Below are positions 45,870 through 54,826 of a DNA stretch of 64,000 bases, piece by piece. Every line of letters starts with the position of its first letter. The stretch's first letter is position 1. The position numbers and the translations under genes were made by a program. Source of the DNA: Deltaproteobacteria bacterium (GTDB lineage Bacteria; Desulfobacterota_D; UBA1144; Nemesobacterales; UBA2774); the NCBI GenBank assembly GCA_040223695.1, contig JAVKFU010000015.1, positions 294,534 through 358,533 on the forward strand, written 5' to 3'. The notes beneath the pieces were generated by a model. The model made no database searches and was not told the origin of the DNA. It saw only the letters and a program-made list of their open reading frames with translations.

Positions 45870-48725
45870 CTAATTCAGGCCGAGGGCCTCGGCGTCCCGG
45901 TCGGATAGGAACACCCCCCCCGAGCGCTCTCTTACCGTGCCGTCCCTCTTCCATGAACGCTCGCACTTGGGTTCATCCGAAAGGTCGATCACCTTGATTT
46001 TAAAATTCTTCCCGTCGAGGACTGAAAACCTGCTGACTCCGCAAAGGTCCGCAAGCTCGCTCTCAAACGGTTTAATTCGTTCGTACATCTCTGAATCAAG
46101 GTACGCCTCCACACCTGCGTCAAGAGGGTTTGTAATACCGTCCGAGTCCTTTGACTCTTCGAGTGCCTTGAGCGTCTTAATCCTTAAATCCATAACACTG
46201 TCCCAATCGGGGTCCGTATCAAATTCAAATTCTTCAGGCATGCCCTCGAGATGAACACTGTCGGGGGAGTCCGTTGATTCGCCCTTCAGGCTCAGATACG
46301 CCTCGTCGGCTGTATGCACAAGCAGGGGCGCAAGGAGTTTAATTAGGGAATCGGCGATACGGTGCATCACAGTCTGACTCCTTCTCCTTTTTCTGCTGTC
46401 GTTCCTTTCACAGTACAGTCTGTCTTTCGTCGCAGCCAGATATACTGCGCTCAGCGTCTCATAGCAGAAATGGAAAATAAGCTCGCTCGCCCTCTTGTAC
46501 TGAAAATAACTGTACGCATCATTGGTCTCGCTTATAAACTTTGAAAGCTCGCCCATGGCCCAGGCGTCAAGCGAATACCTGTCCTGTTCGGAGAATTCCA
46601 CGCTGTCTTTTTCGGGGTCGAAATCGGAAATATTTCCGAGCAGGAACCTGATCGTGTTCCTGACCTTTCTGTACTCATCCCCCGCGACCTTAAAGAACTC
46701 CCAATCGACCTTTATGTCGTTCGTGTACTTGAGGGAGCTTACCCACCACCTGCATATATCTGCCCCGTGCTGTTTTAGTAGCTCGTCCACGTCGAGCGCG
46801 TTTCCTCCCGATTTACTCATCTTTTTCCCCTGAGCGTCAACCATAAACCCGTGGGTAAGAAGCGCTTTGAACGGGGGTATTCCGGTGGCTCCTAACGCGG
46901 GAAGAAGTGAAAGCTGAAACCAGCCCCTGTGCTGGTCCGAGCCTTCGAGATAGAGATCGGCCGGGTATCCTATCTCCCGCGCCTCCAGTACGGAGTGCCA
47001 TGACGAGCCCGACTCGAACCATACGTCGAATATATCCATGCCGCGTCTGAGAGTCTCAAGCGCCCCTTCTTCTTTAGCCCAGTCGGGAGCGTTTTCGTCC
47101 GCTCGAGGGTCGTAGCCCTCCAGGATTTCCTCCACCGTCCCCTGAAACCAGTAGTTTGCTCCCTTCTGTCTGATCTTCTGAATTACGGTCTTCACAGATT
47201 CGGGTGTTAAAAGAACTTCGCCCTTGTCGCTGATGAAGGCGGGGATAGGAAGTCCCCAGGCCCTCTGACGGCTGATACACCAGTCGGGTCTTGACTCAAG
47301 CATTCCGCGGAGCCTGTTCCTCCCCCATTCGGGGTAAAAGTCGATTCCGCTTCGGGTGAATTCAAGAGCAAGCTCCCTCAATGACGCTCCGTATTCGTCG
47401 ATTTTTTTATCGACGCCCACGAACCACTGCTCGGTCGCCCTGAATATGGTCGGGGATTTGCTTCGCCAGTCATGGGGGTAGCTATGGAGATACTCCTCAT
47501 CGTAAAAGAGATTCCCCGACTCCCTCAAGCGTTCGGTTATTGTCCCGTTTGCCTTCCAGACGTTCAGGCCCCGGAGCCAATCCGGAACGGAATCGTCGAA
47601 AGTGCCGTCCTCGAGAACCGGGCAGTAGATATCGAGGCCTTCCCTGAGTCCTGTCTGATAGTCCTCGACCCCGTGACCGGGCGCGGTATGAACCAGACCG
47701 GTGCCTTCGTCAAACGTTACATAGTCCGCCGTGACCACCCTGCCCTCTCTTTCTATGAAGGGATGTTTGTAGGCGATGCCTTTTTCATAAAGCTCCCTCC
47801 CGGCGCAGCTTCCCAGCTTTTCGTATTCCTTCGCCCCTGATTTCTTGAACACGCTCTCCGAAAGGTTATCTACAATTATCGAATATAATTTCCTGCCGTT
47901 TATCTCGACCCGGTAGAGACCGTAGTTTGCTTCGGGGGATACGGCCACGGCCAGGTTTGCGGGAAGGGTCCAGGGGGTTGTCGTCCAGATCATGAGCGAC
48001 GGAGAGGCTCCGGCAGGGAGATTGAGGCTCCCCGGAAGAGCCTCAGGGTTTTCTATCTCGAACAGCACGAAAATACTCCTGTCTTTCCGCTCGTAGTATT
48101 CGAGCTCCGCGTCCGCCAGCGCGGTGCGGTTCTCGATCGACCAGTGGACGGGCTTCAGGTCTCTGTATATGAGACCCCTTTCGAGGAGCCGGGAAAAGAC
48201 CTCCAGCACCCCGACCTCAAAATCGGGAGTCATGGTAAGGTAGGGATTATCATAGTCCCCTATCGTGCCCAGTCTCTGCATCTGTCCCGACTGAAGCTTC
48301 ACGTATTTCTCGGCATAGGACTGGCATTTATATCTAATCTTGAGCTTGGATAAATCCTTTGCTTCGTCCCCCAGCTCCTTTAAAACCTTGTGCTCGATGG
48401 GAAGCCCGTGGCAGTCCCACCCGGGAACGAAATCGACATCGTTTCCGAGCATGGTCTTTGATCTGACTACTATGTCCTTAAGCACCTTATTCAGCAGGTG
48501 GCCCAGGTGTATAGGACCGTTCGCGTAAGGGGGGCCGTCGTGGAATATGAATTTCTCTTTTCCCCGAGAGTTTTCCCTCATCCTTTCGTAGAGCTTGATC
48601 TTCTTCCATCTTTTCTGGTACTCGGGCTCTTTCTGGCTGAGGTTAGCCTTCATCGGGAAATTCGTCCGGGGAAGGTTAAGTGTGTCTTTATAGTTTATTT
48701 TCTTCGCCTCTGACATCGGATGCAT
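45870..48725 (-). CDS. ileS: Isoleucyl-tRNA synthetase with degenerate C-terminal zinc site
   Basis: The 951-residue class I synthetase has PPYANGPIHLGHLLNK (HLGH at 73-76), the editing CP1 domain, and KMSKS near residue 633 in QGKKMSKSGGNALDV. The first 25 residues carry LNLPRTNFPMKANL, typical of bacterial IleRS1. In E. coli the C-terminus ends in a zinc site, KCPRCW ... CGRC. Here the end reads KCERSW and then ERSGG, so only one of the four cysteines remains. The start is ATG 48725 or ATG 48716; AAGGAG fits neither spacing well. Confidence 0.95.
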   Translation of the reverse strand: MHPMSEAKKINYKDTLNLPRTNFPMKANLSQKEPEYQKRWKKIKLYERMRENSRGKEKFIFHDGPPYANGPIHLGHLLNKVLKDIVVRSKTMLGNDVDFVPGWDCHGLPIEHKVLKELGDEAKDLSKLKIRYKCQSYAEKYVKLQSGQMQRLGTIGDYDNPYLTMTPDFEVGVLEVFSRLLERGLIYRDLKPVHWSIENRTALADAELEYYERKDRSIFVLFEIENPEALPGSLNLPAGASPSLMIWTTTPWTLPANLAVAVSPEANYGLYRVEINGRKLYSIIVDNLSESVFKKSGAKEYEKLGSCAGRELYEKGIAYKHPFIEREGRVVTADYVTFDEGTGLVHTAPGHGVEDYQTGLREGLDIYCPVLEDGTFDDSVPDWLRGLNVWKANGTITERLRESGNLFYDEEYLHSYPHDWRSKSPTIFRATEQWFVGVDKKIDEYGASLRELALEFTRSGIDFYPEWGRNRLRGMLESRPDWCISRQRAWGLPIPAFISDKGEVLLTPESVKTVIQKIRQKGANYWFQGTVEEILEGYDPRADENAPDWAKEEGALETLRRGMDIFDVWFESGSSWHSVLEAREIGYPADLYLEGSDQHRGWFQLSLLPALGATGIPPFKALLTHGFMVDAQGKKMSKSGGNALDVDELLKQHGADICRWWVSSLKYTNDIKVDWEFFKVAGDEYRKVRNTIRFLLGNISDFDPEKDSVEFSEQDRYSLDAWAMGELSKFISETNDAYSYFQYKRASELIFHFCYETLSAVYLAATKDRLYCERNDSRKRRRSQTVMHRIADSLIKLLAPLLVHTADEAYLSLKGESTDSPDSVHLEGMPEEFEFDTDPDWDSVMDLRIKTLKALEESKDSDGITNPLDAGVEAYLDSEMYERIKPFESELADLCGVSRFSVLDGKNFKIKVIDLSDEPKCERSWKRDGTVRERSGGVFLSDRDAEALGLN

Positions 48726-48895
48726 TCTCTCCTTCTGGAATTAAAAACTATACTATCAGGGATAATATTCAATTGATTCGGTAAGATAGACAATGAAATT
48801 TTACTTTGAGTTGAAGAAAAATATTAGCTTAGACGTGGCGAAAAGCAAGTTGCGGTGGCTTTGTTTAGCAAAGATATTATGAGATGAGTTATTTA

Positions 48896-49234
48896 TTATT
48901 CCTCAACGAACTCTTTTAATTCCCTTAGCAGATTCCGTGCGAATTTAACCCATCTCTCCCACGCTTCCATATATTCGACACCCTCTTCCACCTTTTTATA
49001 AAGCTTGAACCCCAGGCTTGTGGGCTCCAGAAAATATTCCTTATCGCCTTTCAATTTCTTTTGCAGTATATCGACATATCTATTGAGGAGCTTGAGTTTA
49101 GTTTCATCTCCCTCCCTGAATTCGGCGACGAAATATCCCTGAGACTGAGCGGTGGGCATCTGCATTATATTACTTTCGGAAAAATAAATACCCTTGTTAA
49201 TGGTTTCGGCTTTCATCGAAATAAATAACTCCAT
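48896..49234 (-). CDS. Hypothetical charged protein
   Basis: The 112-residue protein is mixed alpha/beta with a C-terminal amphipathic helix (WERWVKFARNLLRELKEFVEE). There is no signal peptide and no recognised domain. A GAGGGAG site precedes the ATG, which supports that it is a real gene. It stands alone between ileS and the divergent SDR. Confidence 0.6.
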   Translation of the reverse strand: MELFISMKAETINKGIYFSESNIMQMPTAQSQGYFVAEFREGDETKLKLLNRYVDILQKKLKGDKEYFLEPTSLGFKLYKKVEEGVEYMEAWERWVKFARNLLRELKEFVEE

Positions 49235-49382
49235 CTCTCCCTCTTCATATACTGAGAAGTAAATCTATTTTATTTCCTTGAAGGTCTGAATGTCAAGACC
49301 GATGGTTTTCGGAGCGGATATTGATTTCAGGATTCAGCGAGACGATAATTAAGAGCATCTTGAAGGGGGGATAAATATTCAA

Positions 49383-50090
49383 ATGCTAAATAATAAGGTC
49401 GCAATTATAACAGGCGGGACGGGCGCTCTCGGAAAAGGAGTGCTTTCGGTATTCCTCGAACTCGGCGCAAATGTTTTCAGCACTTACAGGAGCGATAAAG
49501 AATTAGCCGAGTGCGCGGATTTGAAGGAAAAACACGGGGACAGGGTCCAGTTCTTTAAAGCCGACGTGACCAGTGCGGCGGACGTATCTCAACTGGTCAC
49601 AAAAACCCTGGAGACATTCTCGCGTATAGACGCCCTTGTTAACATAGTTGGCGGTTTTTCGCAGGCTCCGATTTCGGAGACGGATGAGGAGGCGTGGGAT
49701 AAGATGATGAACTTGAACCTGAAGACGGCTTTTCTCTGCTCGAAAGCTGTCCTGTCTCGGATGATGGAGAGCGGAGGGGGCAGGATAGTAAATATCGCCT
49801 CGCGCCCCGCGCTCAAAGGATCGGCCGGGATGGGTGCGTACGGAGCCTCAAAAGCGGGTGTTTTAAACCTGACTCAGTCGATGGCCGATGAGCTCAGGGA
49901 GCACAACATAAACGTGAACGCCATAGTTCCGGGCACCATAGACACCCCCGCAAACAGGAAAAGTATGCCGGACGCCGACCATTCGAAATGGGTCGCTCCC
50001 GAAGATATAGGCAGGGTAATCGCATTTCTTTGCTCGGACGGCGCAAGGGCCGTGAGCGGCGCCGCTGTGCCTGTTTACGGGAGGTCCTGA
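49383..50090 (+). CDS. Short-chain dehydrogenase/reductase
   Basis: The 235-residue classical SDR has TGGTGALGKG at about 10-19, NIVGG in the NAG position, a Ser before PALKGSAGMG and YGASK with Tyr and Lys. No lipid-type or other substrate can be inferred. A GGGGGG sequence 12 bases before the ATG may act as a ribosome-binding site. Confidence 0.92.
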   Translation: MLNNKVAIITGGTGALGKGVLSVFLELGANVFSTYRSDKELAECADLKEKHGDRVQFFKADVTSAADVSQLVTKTLETFSRIDALVNIVGGFSQAPISETDEEAWDKMMNLNLKTAFLCSKAVLSRMMESGGGRIVNIASRPALKGSAGMGAYGASKAGVLNLTQSMADELREHNINVNAIVPGTIDTPANRKSMPDADHSKWVAPEDIGRVIAFLCSDGARAVSGAAVPVYGRS

Positions 50091-50154
50091 ATTGGGCAGG
50101 GGTCGGGCGGAATCCGGCGAGATATACAGTTAACGAGCCACCGTATCAGGCAGA

Positions 50155-51663
50155 TTACAGACTAGCCGATGGCATTTCTTCAAATATCGTGTCAAGTAAA
50201 CGCCTGCCTGGCTCAGAGGCGGTCTTGATGTCATCCCGGGATATCTCGACGTTGTTTAGATACTGAAGCCTCAGTACGTCACCGTCTCTGTATTCGGGAA
50301 TGACGCAACCGTAAAAGAATCCCAGCTTCCGCGCCCGGGACGCCACATGACCTGCTCCCTTTTGACTGAGGGGGAGATCGATGTATATGCAGTCGAACCT
50401 CTCGAGTGTTAAGTGCTTTAGCTGGAATCTGATTTCGTCCAGGGTTTTTCCGCCGATCTTCTCGATCTGAATAAGCGCCTGGTTGTGGTCGTGGCGTATA
50501 GAGACTGTGGTGCGCCCCTTCTGTCTGCTCCTCAGAACGGAATCTTCGTCTTCGGTAAATATATTTCTTTTAAAACCGATTCTTTCGTAAATTGTCTCGA
50601 TTGACTCCTTATATGCTTCGGGTATGTATGCATTCGCGGGCCTACTCGAGGAAACCGGTGTGAACATGAGCGCGACCGACTGCCGCCTCGGTTTTTCATT
50701 ATCAGTTATATTCTGAAAAGTAACACTGCCCGGACTGTATCCAAGAAGAAATCCGGTTTCTCTCCCTCCGAGCTCGATACTGCCCTTCTGGCTGTAAGGA
50801 TGAACTGTTACGTCTTCGGCGTAAATACCGACCAAGTTTTTTTGTGACACATAGTCAATCAAATAGTTTTTCATCTTCTGGAATACGCCTCTTCCCCTGT
50901 AGCGCGGGTCAACAACGGCTTCCCCCGACTCGGCCACTTTGGCGCCCGCCTTGCTGAAGACGAACCCCACATGGCCTATGAGTTCATTCTTGCTGTTGTA
51001 TGCGGCGCACGAAGTCATAATTCCGGACCTAAGGCGAGCTTCAATCCTTTCAGGATAGTACATAAACTCGTTGGCGTATGTGTAGCCGTAGCATTTATAG
51101 ACCAGGCGGACAAGCTCGTTGATCTTCGCCGGGTCGAACATTCCTATCGCTATTTTTTCGTCGGCGCGGGCTTTCTTTGCTCTAAGATGCCCGTGATGCT
51201 CCGAGATGTCCATTTCCTCCCGGATGTCTGATGCAGGAAGGTTTTTTACAATCTCCGTTCTGTTACCCCCGGGCCCGAGACTGTAAAAATGGACTTCATC
51301 GGCGTAGTGTTTCGACATAAATGATTTGAACCGTTTCTCTTCACCGCGCTCAAGCTTCTCATAGTCAAACGGCAGCCCCTTGTCTTCGACTGCGACTACG
51401 AGCGAGTGTAGGCGCTTTGAGATGGATACGTCGATCGGCCTCGACGTATCCCCGTCGAAGCCGTGTTTTACTATATTATGGAAAATATCGTCCAGTACCT
51501 TATCCAGATTAAGGGCATCCTTTCTTGCTATTCCGCTTGCCCGGGTGATATCGGTTACCATGCCGATAAGAGCGTTCAGGTTGCTCTTTTCCGGAAGTAT
51601 CCGGACGCGCGCTATTTCCAGGTCATGCTGATTTTCAAGGCGGGCTTCGATTTTCCTGTTCAT
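50155..51663 (-). CDS. RsbW-like HATPase fused to GNAT acetyltransferase
   Basis: The 502-residue protein joins two modules. Residues 20-145 look like an RsbW/GHKL ATPase: N-box DDIFHNIVKHGF (Asn63), G1 VEDKGLPFD at 92-100 and G2 LGPGGNRTEIVK. Residues about 170-330 look like a GNAT acetyltransferase with the acetyl-CoA motif RYRGRGVFQKM at 254-264. The remainder (330-502) has no clear family. RsbW-type kinases control anti-sigma switches, and GNATs acetylate amines or lysines. The combination suggests a signalling protein whose ATPase may control acetylation. Partner genes are not adjacent. Confidence 0.82.
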   Translation of the reverse strand: MNRKIEARLENQHDLEIARVRILPEKSNLNALIGMVTDITRASGIARKDALNLDKVLDDIFHNIVKHGFDGDTSRPIDVSISKRLHSLVVAVEDKGLPFDYEKLERGEEKRFKSFMSKHYADEVHFYSLGPGGNRTEIVKNLPASDIREEMDISEHHGHLRAKKARADEKIAIGMFDPAKINELVRLVYKCYGYTYANEFMYYPERIEARLRSGIMTSCAAYNSKNELIGHVGFVFSKAGAKVAESGEAVVDPRYRGRGVFQKMKNYLIDYVSQKNLVGIYAEDVTVHPYSQKGSIELGGRETGFLLGYSPGSVTFQNITDNEKPRRQSVALMFTPVSSSRPANAYIPEAYKESIETIYERIGFKRNIFTEDEDSVLRSRQKGRTTVSIRHDHNQALIQIEKIGGKTLDEIRFQLKHLTLERFDCIYIDLPLSQKGAGHVASRARKLGFFYGCVIPEYRDGDVLRLQYLNNVEISRDDIKTASEPGRRLLDTIFEEMPSASL

Positions 51664-51677
51664 CCGTGATTTATTTC

Positions 51678-53105
51678 CTATTTCTTTTTTCCTGGTTTGT
51701 ACATATGGGTGCTCTGGCCGTAGAACGCCTCGGCTGCCTCCATCACGGTCTCGGACAGTGTGGGATGGGGGTGTATGCTGAGCTCGAGGTCTGAAGCCAG
51801 CGCCGCCATCTCCACTGCGAGGACGCCTTCTGAAATCAGCTCTCCTGCCCCCGCTCCGACTATACCCATGCCGAGCACGCGGTCCGTATCAGGCTCAATG
51901 ACGAGCTTAGTGACGCCGTCATTCCTGTCCAGGGTAGTCGCCCTTCCGGAAGCGCCCCAGGGGAACCTGGCGACATTTACTTTGATATTCTTTTCCCCGG
52001 CCTCTGTTTCCGTGAGTCCGCACCAGGCTATTTCAGGGTCCGTAAAAACGACCGCCGGGATCGCGCCCGGCTCGAACGCGGCCTTTTTGCCCGCGAGAAT
52101 TTCCGCGACCACGCGACCCTCATGCGTCGCCTTGTGGGCGAGCATCGGTTCGCCCGCGACATCGCCTATAGCGAAAATATCGGGGTCTGAAGTACGCCTC
52201 TGCGCGTCTACTTCGATAAATCCTCCGGAATCGGTATTGACCTTCGTGTTCTCAAGCCCGAGGTCTTCACTGTTGGGCTTTCTGCCCACTGAAACAAGCA
52301 CCTTATCGAATACCTTTTCTTTAAAATCGAGTCCCTCTCCCTCGAACTCGACCTTAATACCTTTTTCCGTTTCATCCATGCCGGTGACCTTCGTGTCGAG
52401 CATGATAGCGGAGAAGATTTTTTCGCACCTCTTTTGCAGAACCCGCACAAGGTCCCTGTCCACTCCCGGCATAAGACCCGAAGTCATTTCTACAACCGAG
52501 ACCTCTGTTCCGAGGGCGGCATAGACCGTTCCAAGCTCAAGCCCGATGTATCCTCCGCCCACTATCAGCATGGTATCGGGTGCTTCCGGAAGATCGAGAC
52601 CCGATGTGGAATCGAGTACATTGGGGGAGTCAGGGACGCCGGGCATCTTTACGGGACTCGAGCCCGTCGCTATGACCGCTTTCTCGAAGCTCAGACTGCG
52701 GGTTTTGCCATCATTTAATTTTATTTCGAGTTTGCCCGAATCAGTGAACTTCGCCCTGCCTCTGACGTAATTTATCTTCCGCTTCTTCGATAGCTGTCCG
52801 AGGCCGCCTACGAGTTTCTGCACAACGCCGTTTTTCCATTCCCTGAGCTTGTCGATATCAATCTCGGGCTTCTTATACTCTATCCCCCAGTTTGAAGCAT
52901 GCTCAGCTTCCGTAATTACTTTCGCTACATGGAGAAGCGCCTTCGAGGGTATACATCCCCTGTAGAGGCAAACGCCCCCGGGATTTTCTTCCGGATCGAT
53001 TAAAGTTACCTCAAGCCCGAGATCGGCCGCGAGGAAAGCAGCCGGATAACCGCCCGGCCCCGCCCCAATCACAGCTACCTGTGTCGATTTATTTTCTTCC
53101 GTCAT
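51678..53105 (-). CDS. lpd: Dihydrolipoyl dehydrogenase (E3 of the PDH operon)
   Basis: The 475-residue FAD disulfide oxidoreductase has GAGPGGY at 14-20, the redox pair Cys46-x4-Cys51 in GGVCLYRGCIPSK, an NAD-binding GGGYIGLELG and the C-terminal HPHPTLSETVMEAAEAF (catalytic His and Glu). It re-oxidises dihydrolipoamide of the E2. It is the third gene of aceE-aceF-lpd, 57 bases after E2. A paralogue is encoded at 57771-59204. Confidence 0.95.
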   Translation of the reverse strand: MTEENKSTQVAVIGAGPGGYPAAFLAADLGLEVTLIDPEENPGGVCLYRGCIPSKALLHVAKVITEAEHASNWGIEYKKPEIDIDKLREWKNGVVQKLVGGLGQLSKKRKINYVRGRAKFTDSGKLEIKLNDGKTRSLSFEKAVIATGSSPVKMPGVPDSPNVLDSTSGLDLPEAPDTMLIVGGGYIGLELGTVYAALGTEVSVVEMTSGLMPGVDRDLVRVLQKRCEKIFSAIMLDTKVTGMDETEKGIKVEFEGEGLDFKEKVFDKVLVSVGRKPNSEDLGLENTKVNTDSGGFIEVDAQRRTSDPDIFAIGDVAGEPMLAHKATHEGRVVAEILAGKKAAFEPGAIPAVVFTDPEIAWCGLTETEAGEKNIKVNVARFPWGASGRATTLDRNDGVTKLVIEPDTDRVLGMGIVGAGAGELISEGVLAVEMAALASDLELSIHPHPTLSETVMEAAEAFYGQSTHMYKPGKKK

Positions 53106-53161
53106 AGTATTCTCTGTCCAATCCAGACATATATTAGGTTTTTACGTTAATATTGCGCGGC

Positions 53162-54739
53162 TCATCCTTCGAGGGAGAGCTTGAACGGCTCTTCGAGCGC
53201 TTCGACTACCCAGCGCAGGAACCTGACCGCGTCCGCGCCGTCTATGAGACGGTGGTCATACGAGAGCGAGAGCGGCAGCTGGAGGCGCGGCAGAAACGCC
53301 CCCTCAATGTAGACTGCCTCGATTGAGGAACGCGATATTCCCAGAATCGCCACTTGGGGCGCGTAGAGCACGGGAGTGAAATATGTACCGCCCAGCCCGC
53401 CGAGGTTGCTTATGGTGAAAGTCCCGCCCTGAAGCTCCTCGACTGATATTTTTTTTGTTCTCGCCTTCTCGGATAATTCGCTCAGATCGACCGAGAGTTC
53501 TTCGATATTCTTCTTGTCCGCATCTCTGATTACAGGCACGAGAAGCCCCCTGTCCGTATCGACTGCGACGCCTATGTTGATGTACTTCTTGTATATTATT
53601 TCCTCGTTTTCCATATCGACGGTGGCGTTAAACTGGGGGAAGACCTTTAAGGCCGAAGCTATGACTTTGAGTATAATGGAAGTCATGGTGAGCTTGCCTC
53701 CGGCTTCCGCCACTTCGCTGCCGTAATGCTTCCTGAGTTTCTCAAGCTCGGTGATATCGGCCTTGTCGTGCTGGGTGACGTGGGGCGCTTTCCATGCTTC
53801 CGTTAAACGCTCCGCTGTGAGCCTCCTTACCCTGGACATGGCGATTCTTTCCACATCCCCCCATTTATCCTTGTCTGCGGAAGCCTTTTGTTTCTGGGAT
53901 TCTTCTTCTCCCGTTTCAGTTTCGGGCTCTTCCTTTTCAGGTTCTTTTCCTCCGGTGTAATTCTTAATATCCTCTTCGGTAATCCTGCCACCGGCTCCCG
54001 TACCCTTGAGCTTTGTAATATCCACTCCCCGCTCCCGCGCCAGTCTTCTCACGGTGGGGGAAGCGGGCACTGCTTTTTGAGACTCTTCCCCGGTTTCGCG
54101 TTCGGGCTTGTCGTCGGGTTTTTGCTTTTTTTCTTCTTCCGCCGCTTCATCTTCTTTTTTGGATTTCTTTTTCGATTGCTTTTTAGTATCTTTATCGGGG
54201 GCTTTTTCCTGTTCTTCTTCGTCTTTTTCTCGAGGCTTCTCCTCAGCGTCCCCTTTAGCGGTTTCTTCCTCTTTTTCTTCTTCAGGCTCTTCCTTTTTTT
54301 GTTTTTTTGGTTCTTCTTCCTTTTCTTCCTTGGCTCTCTCTTCGGGCTCTCCCTCGGCCTCTCCCTCCCGATCTTCTTCTTCCTCTTCTTTTTCTCCGGC
54401 GCTTTCTTTTTCGGTTTCCGGTTTTTCTTTTTTCTTTTCTTTTGACTCGGCTTTTTTCTCTTCCGTTTTGTCCGTGGTTTCCTCTTCTCCTCCTCCGTTC
54501 TCCCCGTCGTCTATCGTTACCAGGAGCTGCCCCACTTCAATGGTGTCACCCTCTTTTACGTGGACTTCTTTAATAACGCCCCCCGCGGGAGAGGGTATCT
54601 CAAGCGCGGCCTTGTCCGTTTCGATCTCCATGAGCGCCTGCTCCTCGGAAACCTCGTCTCCTGAGGATACGTACACGTTTATCACCTCGCCTGTTTCTAT
54701 ATCCTCGCCCAGGTCGGGAAGTTTGAATTCGATTGCCAT
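53162..54739 (-). CDS. aceF: Dihydrolipoamide acetyltransferase (PDH E2)
   Basis: The 525-residue E2 has one lipoyl domain (1-75; lipoyl Lys43 in ETDKAALE), a peripheral-subunit binding domain at about 225-262 (SPTVRRLARERGVDITKLKG) and a catalytic domain ending in SYDHRLIDGADAVRF, where His and Asp are the active-site residues. Between lipoyl and binding domains is an unusually long Lys/Glu-rich linker (about 80-225). It transfers acetyl groups to CoA. LipB, encoded nearby, makes the octanoyl precursor of its cofactor. Confidence 0.95.
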   Translation of the reverse strand: MAIEFKLPDLGEDIETGEVINVYVSSGDEVSEEQALMEIETDKAALEIPSPAGGVIKEVHVKEGDTIEVGQLLVTIDDGENGGGEEETTDKTEEKKAESKEKKKEKPETEKESAGEKEEEEEDREGEAEGEPEERAKEEKEEEPKKQKKEEPEEEKEEETAKGDAEEKPREKDEEEQEKAPDKDTKKQSKKKSKKEDEAAEEEKKQKPDDKPERETGEESQKAVPASPTVRRLARERGVDITKLKGTGAGGRITEEDIKNYTGGKEPEKEEPETETGEEESQKQKASADKDKWGDVERIAMSRVRRLTAERLTEAWKAPHVTQHDKADITELEKLRKHYGSEVAEAGGKLTMTSIILKVIASALKVFPQFNATVDMENEEIIYKKYINIGVAVDTDRGLLVPVIRDADKKNIEELSVDLSELSEKARTKKISVEELQGGTFTISNLGGLGGTYFTPVLYAPQVAILGISRSSIEAVYIEGAFLPRLQLPLSLSYDHRLIDGADAVRFLRWVVEALEEPFKLSLEG

Positions 54740-54826
54740 GCTGCTTTCGCCCCTTAAAATGTATTTATCTTATTGTTATACCATACGGAAATTGAAATGC
54801 TCGATGTAATACGGATTCTTCCGCAA

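Noticed and set aside
54060-54810. Long Ser/Phe-rich plus-strand ORFs opposite aceF
   Set aside because: They are the complement of the Lys/Glu-rich linker of E2, whose GAA/AAA codons give stop-free low-complexity frames on the other strand.
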